A DNA stretch of 64,000 nucleotides from positions 3,179,165 to 3,243,164 of the forward strand of contig BCJX01000002.1 of assembly GCA_001600415.1 (NCBI GenBank), written 5' to 3'. Every line of letters begins with the position of its first letter. Position 1 is the first letter of the stretch. Under the pieces are notes generated by a model. That model was not told the DNA's origin and ran no database searches. It saw only the letters and a list, made by a program, of their open reading frames with translations. Source of the stretch: Pascua guehoae (Eukaryota; Basidiomycota; Tremellomycetes; Trichosporonales; Trichosporonaceae). Of this stretch, positions 46,398 through 58,382 are shown in pieces. The translations under genes and the position numbers were made by a program.

Positions 46398-48593
46398 CTA
46401 AAACCTGGGCAAATCAATAACACCCCCCTCGGCAACCCACGCCGCCAGCTCGGGCGTCACCTTAATCTGACACCCCAGGCGACTACTCTCGCGCTCCCCA
46501 ATCGCGTACCCGAGCATATCCTCCTCCTCGTCGGTGGGCTCGGGCACGGGCGCGTCCCGCGGTACGGGCTCGAGGTAGAGATGGCACGTGGCGCACTCGC
46601 AGTTTCCCCCACACGATCCCTCGAGGGCTGGGAGGTTGGCGCCCTGGCCGACGGTGAGGAGCGTCGCGCCGAGGGGGGCGCGTACGTGGTGTTTCTCGCC
46701 CTGGAACGTGCGGAAGACGAGCTCGACGGTGGGTTCGGCGTCGGGCGTCGTGGAAGTCCCAGTGCCAGTTTCTGCTCCAGGTCCAGTTTCAGGCCTGGTT
46801 CCAGAGGCTGCGGCGTCGGCTTTGTCGACTTCGCCGCTCTCGATGCGGCGCCACACCTCTGCCTGGTCCGCCTCGCTGATTCCGATCCGCCCGCGCCAGT
46901 GCTCCCACATCGGGTCAGAGAGCGGCCGGCCGCGGGCGACAAAGTCCACGAGCGCGGGGGCGTCGGACGCGGCGAGCGACGAAAACATGTCGAGCGACGG
47001 GAGGACGAGGGCGTTGGCAGCCCATCTGGTGTTAGTGGGGAATTTAGTTGGGCTGGGAGGTGTGGGAGGTGTGGGGAGGGGAGGAGGTATGGGGAGGGGA
47101 GGAGGTATGGGGAGGGGAGGAGGTATGGGATGTGGGTGGGCGAGGAGTTATGGGAGGGGCTGGCAGAAGAAATCGATGCTCTGTAGACAAGGACGTGGTG
47201 AATGCCCGCATGAATGTGACCCCCTGCCATTAAGAGTGCGGCCCCAGGTCCTCGCTTATTCATCAGGCCGGCGTCGGCGTCGGCGTCGGCGTGGCTCTTG
47301 TACTCTGGCACTCGGACTCTGACACTTCGGCACTCTGGCACTCTAGCGCTCTACACTCTGGCAGCTCCACCAACTCCCGACGGCCTGGCTCCCACTGTCT
47401 GTTGCTACTCAGTCGCACGATCCACCGCAGGCTCGCCCAGACAGTTAGACACTGGTTTCAGGCTCGAGCCCGAGTCCGAGCCCGAGTCCGAGCCCGAGTC
47501 CGACCCCAAGCCCCAGACCACGGAGCCGGGCTCTCACTCAAAGCCCCTGGCGCTTGCCCAGGTCCATGTGACCCTCCGTCATCGTGTGAACCGATCACTT
47601 GTGTCCGTCACCACGCAACGTAGACCGACAGCGAGGACGGCCGTACCAGAGCACACGAGACGCCAATACCTCCCAATGGCCAGGATCTCCTCGTCCTTAA
47701 AGCCCCTCTTCCACACCCTGCCGCCCCCCCCCCCCCNNNNNNNNNNNNNNNNNNNNNNNNNNNNNNNNNNNNNNNNNNNNNNNNNNNNNNNNNNNNNNNN
47801 NNNNNNNNNNNCCCCCCCCCCCCCCCCCCCCCCCCCCCAATCCAATCTCAAACCCCAAACCCCAACCCCGCACGACTCACTTGTGTCCGCCCACATGCGC
47901 GACCTCGAACACGCCCACCTCCGCACCCTTCCGCTCCACCACATCGCGGAGGGAAGCAACGAGCGGCCCCCCGCGGTTGGCACAGCGGCAATCCCTCGAG
48001 CCGTGGGTACACACGAGCACCTCTGGGCGTCCCGTCGCGATGTTGGGGTGCGTCATGTCTGCGCTACTGGGGGGTGCGTACTCGAGGGCCAGTTGGAACG
48101 GTGCACTTTTGAGGGTCGCCTCGGAGAAGGCGGGAAAGGCCACCTGGTGCCCGTCGGGAAACACCAGGCGGGCGAGGTACGTCTCCCCCTCCCCCAGCGC
48201 GGGGAAGGAGGCGGTTCCTTGCCCGTCGTAGATGGCGTTTACGCCGAGGCCGTTTTTCTTGAGTTTCGCGCTCGCAGCGGCGAGGAGCGGGGAGAGCGTG
48301 TCGAGGTGCGATGGCCAGGTGGTGGGGGGGATGGGGAGCGAGAAGAGCAGCAGGCCGCGGCGGAAGGGCAGGCCGCGCTCGAGCGGCGGGTTGTTGAAGG
48401 GTGTCCGCGGCGGGGTCGTGTCGGCCGGCAGCGAGGGGAGGGAGAGGGGTGTTGCGCGCCGCGGGCATGGGGGTGTGCTCGAGAACGAGGCGCGGGGCGG
48501 GCCGGGTGAGACGGGGAGGGGTCGTAGTGGTGCGTGGGCGGAGCGAGCAGAATGCCAGAGCTGCCTCCGGGGACGGAGCGTGCGGGCTAGCAT
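46398..48593 (-). CDS. Apd1/Aim32-type thioredoxin-like ferredoxin fused to a 2Fe-2S ferredoxin domain
   Basis: Two exons, 47881-48593 and 46398-47025, giving 446 aa. The join is supported by phase and by the continuous motif HVGGHKWAANALVLP across it. The N-terminus looks like a mitochondrial presequence (LARTLRPRRQLWHSARS). The first domain has VLVCTHGSRDCRC (Cys at 195, 202 and 204) and HVGGH (His at 233 and 237), matching the Cys/Cys/His/His cluster ligands known for Apd1 and Aim32. The C-terminal domain has CGGNCECATC and RLGCQI (Cys at 376, 382, 385 and 423), the adrenodoxin C-x5-C-x2-C...C pattern. Two clusters in one chain would be possible. The single intron is 855 nt, with repeats and an N gap, so an extra exon is not excluded. 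Confidence 0.85.
47055..47130. repeat. 18-bp GGGGAGGGGAGGAGGTAT array in the fusion-gene intron
   Basis: Three full units with flanking partial units lie near the 3' end (gene sense) of the 855-nt intron. Confidence 0.9.
47461..47505. repeat. GAGCCCGAGTCC array in the same intron
   Basis: Three to four 12-bp units are in tandem. A CGTCGG hexamer run also lies near 47272-47291 in the same intron. Confidence 0.85.
47737..47811. other. Assembly gap (75 N) inside an intron
   Basis: The N block is flanked on both sides by long C homopolymers, so the true length of the C tract is unknown. Confidence 0.95.
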
Positions 48594-49164
48594 GGTGGGT
48601 GGTGCAGAGGAGATGGGTAATGGAGAACTGAGTTGCCTCTGGCATCTTGGGTTGTGGATATTTGGCGGCGATCATGGTCGGTGCCTGGCTGGGCTCGGGC
48701 ACCCACGTCGGCCAGTCGGCGTCCGCCGATTTCGGGCTGGTTAGCAACCACCTACCACATCAGACAATAGACCATGATGCGTCGCGTCGTGCTACGAAAC
48801 CCACAATGCAGAACAGAGCCATTAGCCAGCAGCAATCGGGACGCGAGACGCGAGGTTTGATAGAAAATGTACTCGTACAATGCATATGCTACGCGCTCTA
48901 TCAACCTGTATGCCCCGCGGGGCTTCGTGCTGGTGTGCACTGCGTCGTCTGCGCCCTCATCATGCCAGTGCACACCCCCAATGCCGTGCTCGACCACCCA
49001 GCACAGACTACGCCGTAGCGGCCGCCGAAACCACTCGTCACGCCCCGCTCCCGGGCCATCTTGCAGCGCTCCAGTCCCAGCTCAGGTAGCAGCGACTACT
49101 GCTGTTCCTCCAGCGAGACTGCAGTCTTCCCGCGGCAATGGGCCCCGACTCCACTTCCCTATGC
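48594..49164. other. Intergenic region between the fusion gene and RPB4
   Basis: It holds the fusion-gene promoter and the RPB4 3' end, both on the minus strand. No gene or strong repeat is seen. Confidence 0.5.
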
Positions 49165-50389
49165 TCACACCCCACCACCACCGAAGCGCGCAAACCCGCG
49201 CACATCGTCGAGAAGCTGCTGTAGGATCTCCTCGTTCTCGTCGCCATGGCTGTACCGGTCCAAGCTGATGTTAGTGGTGGTCACCTGATGGGGATCAGGG
49301 GGTTGGGCTAAGGGCGAACTGGACATCTCGTGCTCGAGAGGCTCCGAGGCGCGGACAACTGGGCCTACTTCAACGAGCTCTCAGCCACTCCTCCTCCTTG
49401 TTTCCCTCTTCCTCCTCCTACATGGCCTCTCATACGGCCTTTCCTCCTCCTACATGGCCTCTCATACGGCCTTTCCCTCCGCCTCCAGGGTCACGGCATC
49501 TAACACCAACATCCCCAGTTCGCGATTACCTTCCCCCATGGGACACTACACCCCACAAACCCATTTCCACTCACCTCGGAATCAGCGCAACCGCCACTTC
49601 GACCTTCTCCGGTCGCAGGTGCATGATCTGTGCAATCTCAAAGTTGTTCAAGAACTCTGGACGCGACAACAGCGCACTGGATCAAATGTGAGCAAACATA
49701 GCTGTGAGGAAAGGCCGGGCCCGACTTACGCGCGCATCTGTTCCGTGACGTTGGCATCGAGGCTCGCAAACTCGTTGACATATTCGACAGTCGACTTGTA
49801 CACCCTGCTATTAGTAGTGTTCCACAAGAGGAGGAAGATGAGCTGCGTCCTGTGCCTGCGGTCGGTAACCAGGCACTTGTCCGTGTCGACCGGTCGCCTA
49901 GCTACATGGCACTCTCTGGCTCCACATCGCAAGTCGCAACGCAGCCTGCAGTACAGGCACACGCAACGATGCCAGCTCCACTCACTTGTTGTCAGGTGGT
50001 GGGGGCACACCGGGTGCGTTTCGTGCGAATTGGAGAAGGGTCTGCACCTCGCCAATGGTGAGGGTTTCGGTCCGTTGAAACTCTGGCGCGTCAGCTGCGC
50101 ATCAAGGTAGTGCCGGTGTGGTGCATCCTCCATGGTGTGAAACAAGAGTGAGAGGAGACACGATGCGCACCGCCAAATTGTAACTTGGTCGCGTCTTCCT
50201 CGAGGGGCTGAGATTGTCAGTCAACAATAGGGCGTTTGGTCAACAACAATGGCATGGCCCGCCAAATGAACTAACGGCTCCGCGGTGATGGCGGTGAGGT
50301 GCGCCTGCAGCAGTGGTAGCCGCTGGTACCGCAGCGGTAGCCGCTGGTGCCGCAGCGAGCTGGGCGGCGGTTGGCTTTGTGTCGGCCAT
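49165..50389 (-). CDS. RPB4: RNA polymerase II subunit Rpb4
   Basis: Six exons: 50276-50389, 50171-50207, 49986-50082, 49730-49804, 49575-49676 and 49165-49264, giving 174 aa. Rpb4 pairs with Rpb7 in the stalk of RNA polymerase II. The family features are present in order: EEDATKLQFG, ETLTIGEVQTLLQFAR, VYKSTVEYVNEFASL, LSRPEFLNNFEIAQIMHLRPE, ALIPSL and EEILQQLLDDV. The Ala/Thr/Pro-rich N-terminus contains a short internal duplication (VPAATTAA against APAATAAV). The donor GTTAGT of exon 1 is unusual but keeps phase. Intron 5 (310 nt) carries a perfect 32-bp tandem duplication. Confidence 0.92.
49411..49474. repeat. 32-bp perfect tandem duplication in RPB4 intron 5
   Basis: Two identical copies, each starting CCTCCTCCTACATGGCC, lie head to tail. 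Confidence 0.93.
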
Positions 50390-51722
50390 GGTGTGAGGCA
50401 AGGAGAACGGAGCGAGCAAGGTCGCAATGACGAGGATCAAGTTGGGACGTGACGAGCGAGCAAGACTGGAAACGCGGCGGCGGCAAAATGACGACTGGGA
50501 GGCAAGGGAAGGAAGGGCGCGGGAGCAAAAATACAATCTTGGCCACTAGGCCACCATTCTTTGTAAGGGTGGGTCGGCCCGCCGGGGGCGGGCCTTAGTT
50601 TTGTTTCCCGTTTAGGAAGTCTTGAAATTGGGCCAGTATTATTGTAGTCAATGATTACGTAATAATATAGGCTTCGGGAATTTGAGACCACGGTGGGTGG
50701 TGATCGCTGCCTGACCCAGCGTGCCGCAAGCCACCACAAGAGTTATGCTAGCGTGAAATACGCGAATTTGGTCAAATACCTAGAGCGTAGTAGTTTTGAT
50801 TGGTGATTGTGTGGGCACAAGAGCCGAGAAGCATCAAACCAACTCGATGCATGGTTACCTCTGCCTGCCAACATGCCAACCATAACGATATCGGGCACCG
50901 ATCCCGACCGCCTCGCGGCCGCCTCTCGGCCCTCGGCCCACCCCACCTGTAGCCACCTGGGGTCCTGCGCGTCAGCCATGCGTCCAAGCCACACTGCACG
51001 CGAGGAAGCAAGGGCTAAGGGTCAAAATAGCGTGTACCCAACCCAACCCAACCCAACCCGACCCGACCATGCCGACTGACGACTGACCTCGGCGACGACC
51101 ACTCTCTTTGGCGGCTGTTACATGACGACCAAGCACAAACTACTACTACCAACCCGTGCCCGCAACCGCACCCCGCACGCACGTCACCTACGGCAGCAAC
51201 CTCCAGGCCAACAGGGCCACCAGGCCACCAGGCTACTAGCCACCACCCCCGAGCCGCCCTCCGCTTCTCGGCCTTGCCTCCATCCTGGCCACCCAAAGTC
51301 ATCGCTGCTTTAGTTCTCTCGCCCGATAACCATTTCCTACCAGCACTCAACTCGTCATTATCGGCATTCCTCGCACTCGCATCTTTACTCTTCACCCCCG
51401 TCTGTCGCCGCCCACAGCCCAGAGTCCCGTGCACACTTGACCCCACACCCACCCCCCCAACCGCCACCGCACGGGACGATTACAACAACTTTGGCCTGGC
51501 ACACTGCGGCCCACCACATTATTCAACCTTTTGCCTCACTCACTGCACACCTCTTTCCTTCCTCGTCGGTCTGCGCCTTCCTCGACCCACCCACCACGCA
51601 GCGCCCACCTGCGCGCACCCGCGAGCACTCGTCTCGCCTGTCCAAACTTTCAAGTGCACGTCTGCAACCACCCGACATAGCCTCACAACCATCCTCTATC
51701 GGCCCCCCCTCCCCCGCCGGTC
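50390..51722. other. Divergent intergenic region RPB4/RhoGEF
   Basis: No gene is supported. It has short CCAAC/CGACC pentamer repeats near 51040-51065 and a CT-rich leader before the RhoGEF start. Confidence 0.5.
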
Positions 51723-54700
51723 ATGCCCTCGTCGGGGATGCCGGGGGGCGCGACCACTTCCTCGCGCCGCAGCTCGGTATCCTCTACTTCAGGCTCCATC
51801 TTTGTAACCCCCCCTTCCTCGCCTAGCCAAGCTTTGTCATCATTGCGTCTCCCAAAGGTCTCGCCAGTACCCCCATTGCCCTCACGACTACCCAAGCCGC
51901 GCTCGCTATCTGCGTCTGCTGGAACGTCCTACACGGCTCATGTTACTGCAGGCCTAGTTGGTGGCACGGGTGTCTCGGGAGTCACGGGCGCCGCAGGCGC
52001 GGGGGCCGCGGGGACGACGCGTCCAAGCGGGTTTGTCGTTCGCTCACGCGCCGAAGCAATGGCTGGTGGCACCGGCGTCAGCCAAAGCGCTCTCCCTCGT
52101 CCAGGTTTCAGCGTTCGCTCGAAATCGTACGGCCCACATCCAGGAGGTCGAACATCGACACCAACAAGGTCACCTGGTCGTGCACCATCAGCGTTCAAGA
52201 CTCGCACTCCACCTGTATCTTCAATCCCACTACGACGAACGTCATCGTCGGAAGGATCGTCTTCTGCGCGTACACAAGCCACCATGCCCAGAGCAAGGGC
52301 TGTCAGCGCATCGACGGCGAGGACACCGTCCGCGTCTGCATCAAGCTCAAGCACGGGTACAGTGTCCGGCGTGAATGGGGCGGGGTTGAGTGGGACAGGG
52401 ACAGCAGGGCCGAGCTCACTCCCTCGACGACAGCGCTCGGCCTCCTCTGGCCTCCCACGGCGTGCAGGTACGCCAAATAACACTACTCACACCCTGTCTC
52501 CCACCGCTCCGGTCCCCGCACTTCCCCTCTCTTCCTCTCCGTCCAAGAAGGCTTCCTCGCCTTCACAATCACCCAATCCCACCATTGCCCTCACTATTCC
52601 CACCCCGACGTTTGCACGAACTCCGAGGCGTACACGAGCTCCATCATCGTCCTACGAACCCGAATCTCCAACCATTGCAACCACACAGGATCGAGCCGCG
52701 GGCGCCCCAGCCTTAACGCGGCAAAGGGCAACGCGGCGGCAAGGCTCAACCAACGTGTCGTCGTCACCAACAGTCTCGACGGTCCCTCTCACCTCTTCTG
52801 GCCACCCCGTCACAGACCACAACAATGCTTACGGCTGGGGCAGCAGTGGCGACCGGTACACTGCTCTGCCTAATGGCTTCGGTCTCAGCAGTGGCAAAAG
52901 CTATGCTGCTTCTTCATCTGCACCGGCCGGTATCGAGGAGTCATCGAATGCCACAGGCCCAGTCGGGTCTCAGTCTGAGACCTCGCCAAAGGCGTCGAGA
53001 GCGCGCGTGCAGTCGTCGCCAAAGTCCTCAACCTCGTCTCAGCCAAACACTCCGGGGAGCAAGCTACCTCGAAAGACGGCGACGACGTCACCTGCATTAG
53101 CCAGCAAAGCAATGCCAAACCAGCTGTCGGCAGAAGCAGGACAAGGCCGAGCGACGCGTGACAGGTCAAGGAGTCCAAAGTCTTCCAAGAGTCCAAGCGC
53201 GACTAGCTCATCTGTGGCGTCCACGGGGACGGGCACGGGCGCTGGTCCGGGCGCAGGCATGGACACCTGGCAGAACGAGCCGTCCAAGACATCACCCCGA
53301 GGCACATTGTCCCCAAATGACACGTCTTCGCGGCGATTATCGTCGCATCGCAAGTCGATGGGCCTCACCATTGACCCTCCCTCGTCATCCCACCATGCCC
53401 TTGCCAACCCTCCACCGTTACCAGCAAAGAGCCCATTACGCGCTTATGCCGGTGCGGGTCCAGGGTCACGGAGATCGATAGTATCCATTCCGCCCGTGCC
53501 CGCATTACCACCTGGCGCCGCCCCCGCACCAACTCCTGCTCCTGTCCGCACGGCCATGGCGCCGCAGCCGGCGCATGCCGCTGGCGGGGTGCATCGCGCA
53601 CCACCACCTGCGACTGCACCCGCGTTTGCAAAGCCGCAGCCGCCTCTTCCTCCTCAACCTCTGCATCCACCAGGACCGCACTCGGCGCCTGTTGCATCCG
53701 TTTCACAAGAGTACGAGACGGAACCAAACAGCGTGCAGGCACAGGAGTCGTCTTCCGCGGATGTCACCCAACCCTTGCTCTCACCTCGTGTTTCTCACGA
53801 GGACAACCGTGAACCAGCGGCGGCTGCGACGGTGAGCGACAGTGTGTCCAATATACCAGTACGTTCAGCCTCACTTGGATTCTACGACTCTCCTTCGAAT
53901 CTCAGTCAAGCGAGCTCGACGGTCTCCATGGCATCCGTCGCTACAGCATCAAGCACCAGTGCTACCCTCACTCATCACAGCTCCATGCTGTACGCGCCAG
54001 TACCAGTGGCGGCGTTGTCGGCGCCGGCACCCCCGCTGCCTTCACACAGCGACACTGACGCGCCGTACTCGTCGGCAACTGTGTTTCCTGGATACATCCA
54101 AGAATCGGCACCGCCGTCTGCTCCACCATCTTCATCCAACAGCTGGGCTATTAGTGCCAGCACGCGGCCAGAGAGCGGTATCGACCTCGCTACTCCACTG
54201 TCCGAAAATGGGCCTAGTGAGAACATGATATGGGCCCATTCCCCTACGACTCACAACACTGTGCACTTTTCCCCTCGTTTGGATGGAGCGCTGGAACTGC
54301 CAGAGGTACGCACCACCCTCGCCGAACCCACTGACCAGGAGCAGAATGATCGCTCCGCCAGTCCGATCAGTGTTCACAAGCCTCGTCCCACGGTGCCACG
54401 TTCCCCTACCGCCAACACGTCACGCCACGCAGATCAAACGATGCGATCGCCCTCTATGCCTACATTACAGAAGGGCCAGCGTACGCGAGGACTAACCGAG
54501 TCGTCACATTCACCACCAGTGTTCTCGCGCTCGCAGACTGGTCCCGCTGGCCTTCAACCTGCTGCCATGATTCGTCCAAAGAGCATGATGGTGTCCTCTT
54601 CGCCCGTGTCACCGGCGACACCGCCGCTGTCCCGCCGTGCTCATCTTATCCGCGAGATTGCAACCACGGAACGTGCACACGCAAACGACCTCATGCTCAT

Positions 54701-57700
54701 TCGCGACGCGTACCTCGGTCCAGGTGCCCAGTTGCGCCCCGATTCACACCACTCGACGGCAACCACTGGTGGTGACTCGACCCACAGCACACCGGTCACC
54801 GAGTCGCGTGGGCACACACGCCGGAGTTCGTCGTATGGTCTTCCAGAGGAGCTGCGGTCGAGTGGACACGAGCGGCGCTTCAGCGGCCAGGATCCATCGT
54901 GGCTCAATGCCTGGTCGGGTATTCGCTCGCCAGTTCTCAGAAAGGGCTCGCGGGAGCACCTACACCACGCGAATGGCGACTCGATCGACTCGTTGTACTC
55001 GATGAGAACAGCATCGTCGGCGACATCTACGACCTCGGTGCACCACCTCTCCCCACGTTTACCATCGACACCAGGATCGGCCAGTGGACGCATGGTAACC
55101 CCAGCGGTTCCCCGACCACTCCCGTTGAACGACCTGAAAAATGTGTTCCTCAACATTGCGCAACTCGCCGCCATCTCTGACGAACTCGCAACCGAGTTTG
55201 AGGGCGCCCTGGGCTCGCTGGAGGACGAATCGGCAGAGCCTTTGGAAGAAGCCGGGCCTGATCACGTGGGAGACGTATTCATGAAAATGGTGAGTAGAAT
55301 CGTGCTGCAGAGAGACTTGCTCACACACACCAGCTTCCGCGCCTGCGTCCGCTATACACGTACTACTGTTCGCGGCAGGCGACAGCGAGCGCACGGCTCA
55401 TTGAGTTGCAGGCGGATGCTGGGCACGCCGCGCACTTGAACAACTGCTGGCACCGCGTCAAGGGCTACACGCATGCGTGGAACCTCGACTCGATGCTCAT
55501 CAAGCCGGTGCAGCGTGTCACAAAGTACCCGCTTCTCTTTGAGGACTTGCTGGCGTGCACCACTCCCGTCCACCCCGACTACTTTGCCATTCGCAATGCT
55601 GCCGAGAGTGCCCGTTCACTCGCGCTCGAAATCGATGCTGCCAAACGACGCAAGGACGTCATTACGAATGTCATTGGCAAGTCGACGTCGACTGTGACAC
55701 TGGTCAAGGAACCCAAGCCATCGGGAGCAAAGCACCTCCTTGCGCTGCGCCGGTTCAAAAAGGACAAGTCTGGATCCTCAACGCCGGACCCCATCGCGTC
55801 GCTGGGCGACATTACGCCGTTCGCCCAGACCCAGCTGAAAGAGTATGTCTCGCGGCTCCAGGAGATGGAAAAGGGTGCGCGGCGGCTCGGCAAGGACATG
55901 CTCGACTGGACATCGACAAGCAAGGACGTCGTCAACCAGATGGTCGAGATGAACATGCGAATGCTGAGGATATACACGTTGGACTCGAAGACGTCGACCG
56001 ACAAGCGGGTTACAAAGATTGCCGCCTACCGTTCGATCCTGGACGCCATCCTCGCCCCCGCGTGGGAAGAGATGCACGAACAGGTGTGCAACTCGATCAT
56101 GCTCATGCTCGGCAAGTTGCTGGATGCGGCCAAGAATCCACTCATGATCATCGAACGGCTCAACGCAAAGTCACCAGACTATGCGCGCTATGTGGCCCAG
56201 CGCCAGGCCAAAAAGTCGATTGAGCGCACCGTGCTCCAGGAGGCGGCAGACTATGCCGCCATTCATACCCAGCTCCTCGAGGAGCTGCCCGTGTTCCTTG
56301 AGGGCTACTCGCGCATCTTTGACATGAGCGTCGCCGCTTTCACAGGTGCGCAGGCGCGGTTCTACGCTACCATTCGGGACAAGCTCGCCGAGTTTTCCAC
56401 ACAGTATCTCACGGAACCGACCGAGCAAGTCAACGAAAACGGAGAGATCAAGGATGTACGCGTCGATGTGGGCACTCCCAGAGGCGTGCATCGGGCGTGG
56501 CTTGATGGGTGGCGCGGGCCAAACAATGCCCTCAAAAGCTTGGCGATTCTGGGTGGCGCTGGATGTAAGTGTTGCCTGTCGTCAAAGGCTCGAGCTGACA
56601 CTGTAGCCCGACCTCCTGACACCTTGGCTCGGCCGCCTGACACTCTGGCTCGACCGCCCAATACTCGCACCGCCAGTACCACGACGACACGCACCACGAC
56701 GACCCGCAGTACGACGGGCTTTAGTATCCGGAGCCGGCCCAGCAGCCGCTCGGGCAATCCGTCGCCGTCTGTCCATTCGGAACGGAGCGAATCGTCGGGC
56801 AGCCGTCGCCGCTCTCGCTCACTGACGGGCGCAATGTCGCCACCAGAGCAGACACCGTCGCGCTTTTCGGGCCTGATCCGGCGTAGTAGCCACCGCGCAT
56901 CGACCGCGTCGGCAGCCTCGGCCTCGAGCAGCAACGGCCATATCGGCAGCAAGGCGGCCGCTCCTTTTACCCTGCGTCCTGGGGAACGCAAACGGACCCA
57001 GTCGCGGTCGACCATCAGGTCGTCTGTGGCATCACTCAGGGCGGAGGCTGAGGAGCGGTTATCGTTTGGCCTCCCGCGCATCCAGCCGGACGCAAAGCTG
57101 ATCGAAGACTTGGGCGGTCTTGGCCTGTCACACGTGAGCCCACCGCAGTCAATGTATGGCCGCGTCACCCCGGCGCACGCGCAGAACGATTCGCTCGGCT
57201 TGGCGTCGCCCGTATCCAATGATACACATCATGCGTCGGCTGGCCACACGAACGTCAATGGGGACCGCGACAAGGACCCAGAGGATGTCATTGTCCACGT
57301 CGAAGACGGTACTGGAGGATTCGTGTCCGTTGTGCCTCCCACCCCGCCGTCGCCAGAGGACCCCGGACTCACATGGCGTGGGTCCAAAGTGCTCTACCAC
57401 TGCACTGCCGTGGCCGACTTTACGCCCACAAAGCTCGGCAACCACCGTTTCCGTGGCCTGTTTTTCGTGCCACTGGTGGCTGGCGATACGCTCGAGTAAG
57501 TTGATATCGAGGTTTGACATACACGGCTGACCCGCAGTGTGTACCATGAAGTGGGACCTGTGGCCGCCTTGCCCGACTTTCCTTACTCGGCAGTCAGTGT
57601 TTACAATGACGGGGCAGTGGTGAGTAGACAGGCGCTGTCAAGAATGATCATGGTGGCTAACACTTGCAGGTGTGTCGTACAGAGGACGGGATGATTGGCA

Positions 57701-57756
57701 TCGCAATATGTAGCTTCCTCGAACCGTTACCGAAGTCGCCAGTGTTAGAGGAGTAG
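51723..57756 (+). CDS. DH-BAR-SH3 Rho guanine nucleotide exchange factor
   Basis: Five exons: 51723-55289, 55334-56564, 56607-57495, 57538-57619 and 57670-57756, giving 1951 aa. It would activate a Rho-family GTPase, probably Cdc42, at membranes. The first 960 residues are Ser/Pro/Thr-rich and disordered-looking. The DH domain starts near 970 (HLIREIATTERAHANDLMLIRDAYL) and is interrupted by an insert of about 140 residues. It resumes at LNDLKNVFLNIAQLA and contains LDSMLIKPVQRVTKYPLLFEDLL, the DH signature. A BAR-type region (ITPFAQTQLKEYVSRLQ through FYATIRDKLAEF) spans about 1347-1548. A Ser-rich linker with RPPDTLA repeats leads to a C-terminal SH3-like domain (VADFTPT, ALPDFPYSAV) from about 1860. 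No PH domain is seen, as in Tuba-type GEFs. Confidence 0.9.
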
Positions 57757-58382
57757 AGCAGAGACGTGGAGGTGGACGCGGTTGTGGCGAGCGTCCCGGG
57801 TGTACAGGAGTCGAGTCGGCTTGTGCAGTTGTTTGTTTCATCGCGGATCTCGGATCTCGGATATGGATCGTATGTAGCAGGCAACGGACATTGCCTGCGT
57901 TGTAGCGGGATGCATATTGTCATGGATCATGCAAGCGATCTCGGACGCGGCGTGCAGCGCGAACAGCCCGAGCGGCGTGAGCGGCGTGAGCGGCGTGACC
58001 GGCGTGAGCGGCGTGAGCACTAGGTCGGACTTTGGAAAGCTACACATGTTGGTCTCGTATCCACAGAGTTGGGTCGCACCGTTTGCTGTTGTTTCGCTGG
58101 CTGGCCATGGCTGGGTTGCCACCGAGTGGCGGGCAAGTCACGTGACACTCAAAAGTTGACGTCTGGGTGACACCCGGATTCTCACTTGGACGCAACCAAA
58201 AGGCCATCCATCCATTCCATCCATCTCCATCTCGATCCCCCAACACAAACACTTTAACCGCACCCCGCCTCTCGACACGGACACATCGACAGGTCCTCGT
58301 CTGACACACCCTCCCTCAGCGGTATCGCACCCCCTCCCCCTCCCCCTCCCCACGCAACCTACCCCCCCACCCCGCTCCCACG
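57757..58382. other. Intergenic region between RhoGEF and UTP23
   Basis: It holds the RhoGEF 3' end, a GTGAGCGGC array and a C/T-rich UTP23 leader. No gene is supported. Confidence 0.5.
57970..58018. repeat. GTGAGCGGC nonamer array
   Basis: Five tandem copies, one with a substitution, lie downstream of the RhoGEF gene. Confidence 0.9.

Noticed and set aside
47298..48509. Plus-strand open frame running across the N gap
   Set aside because: It is antisense to the fusion gene and its length comes partly from N being read as open.
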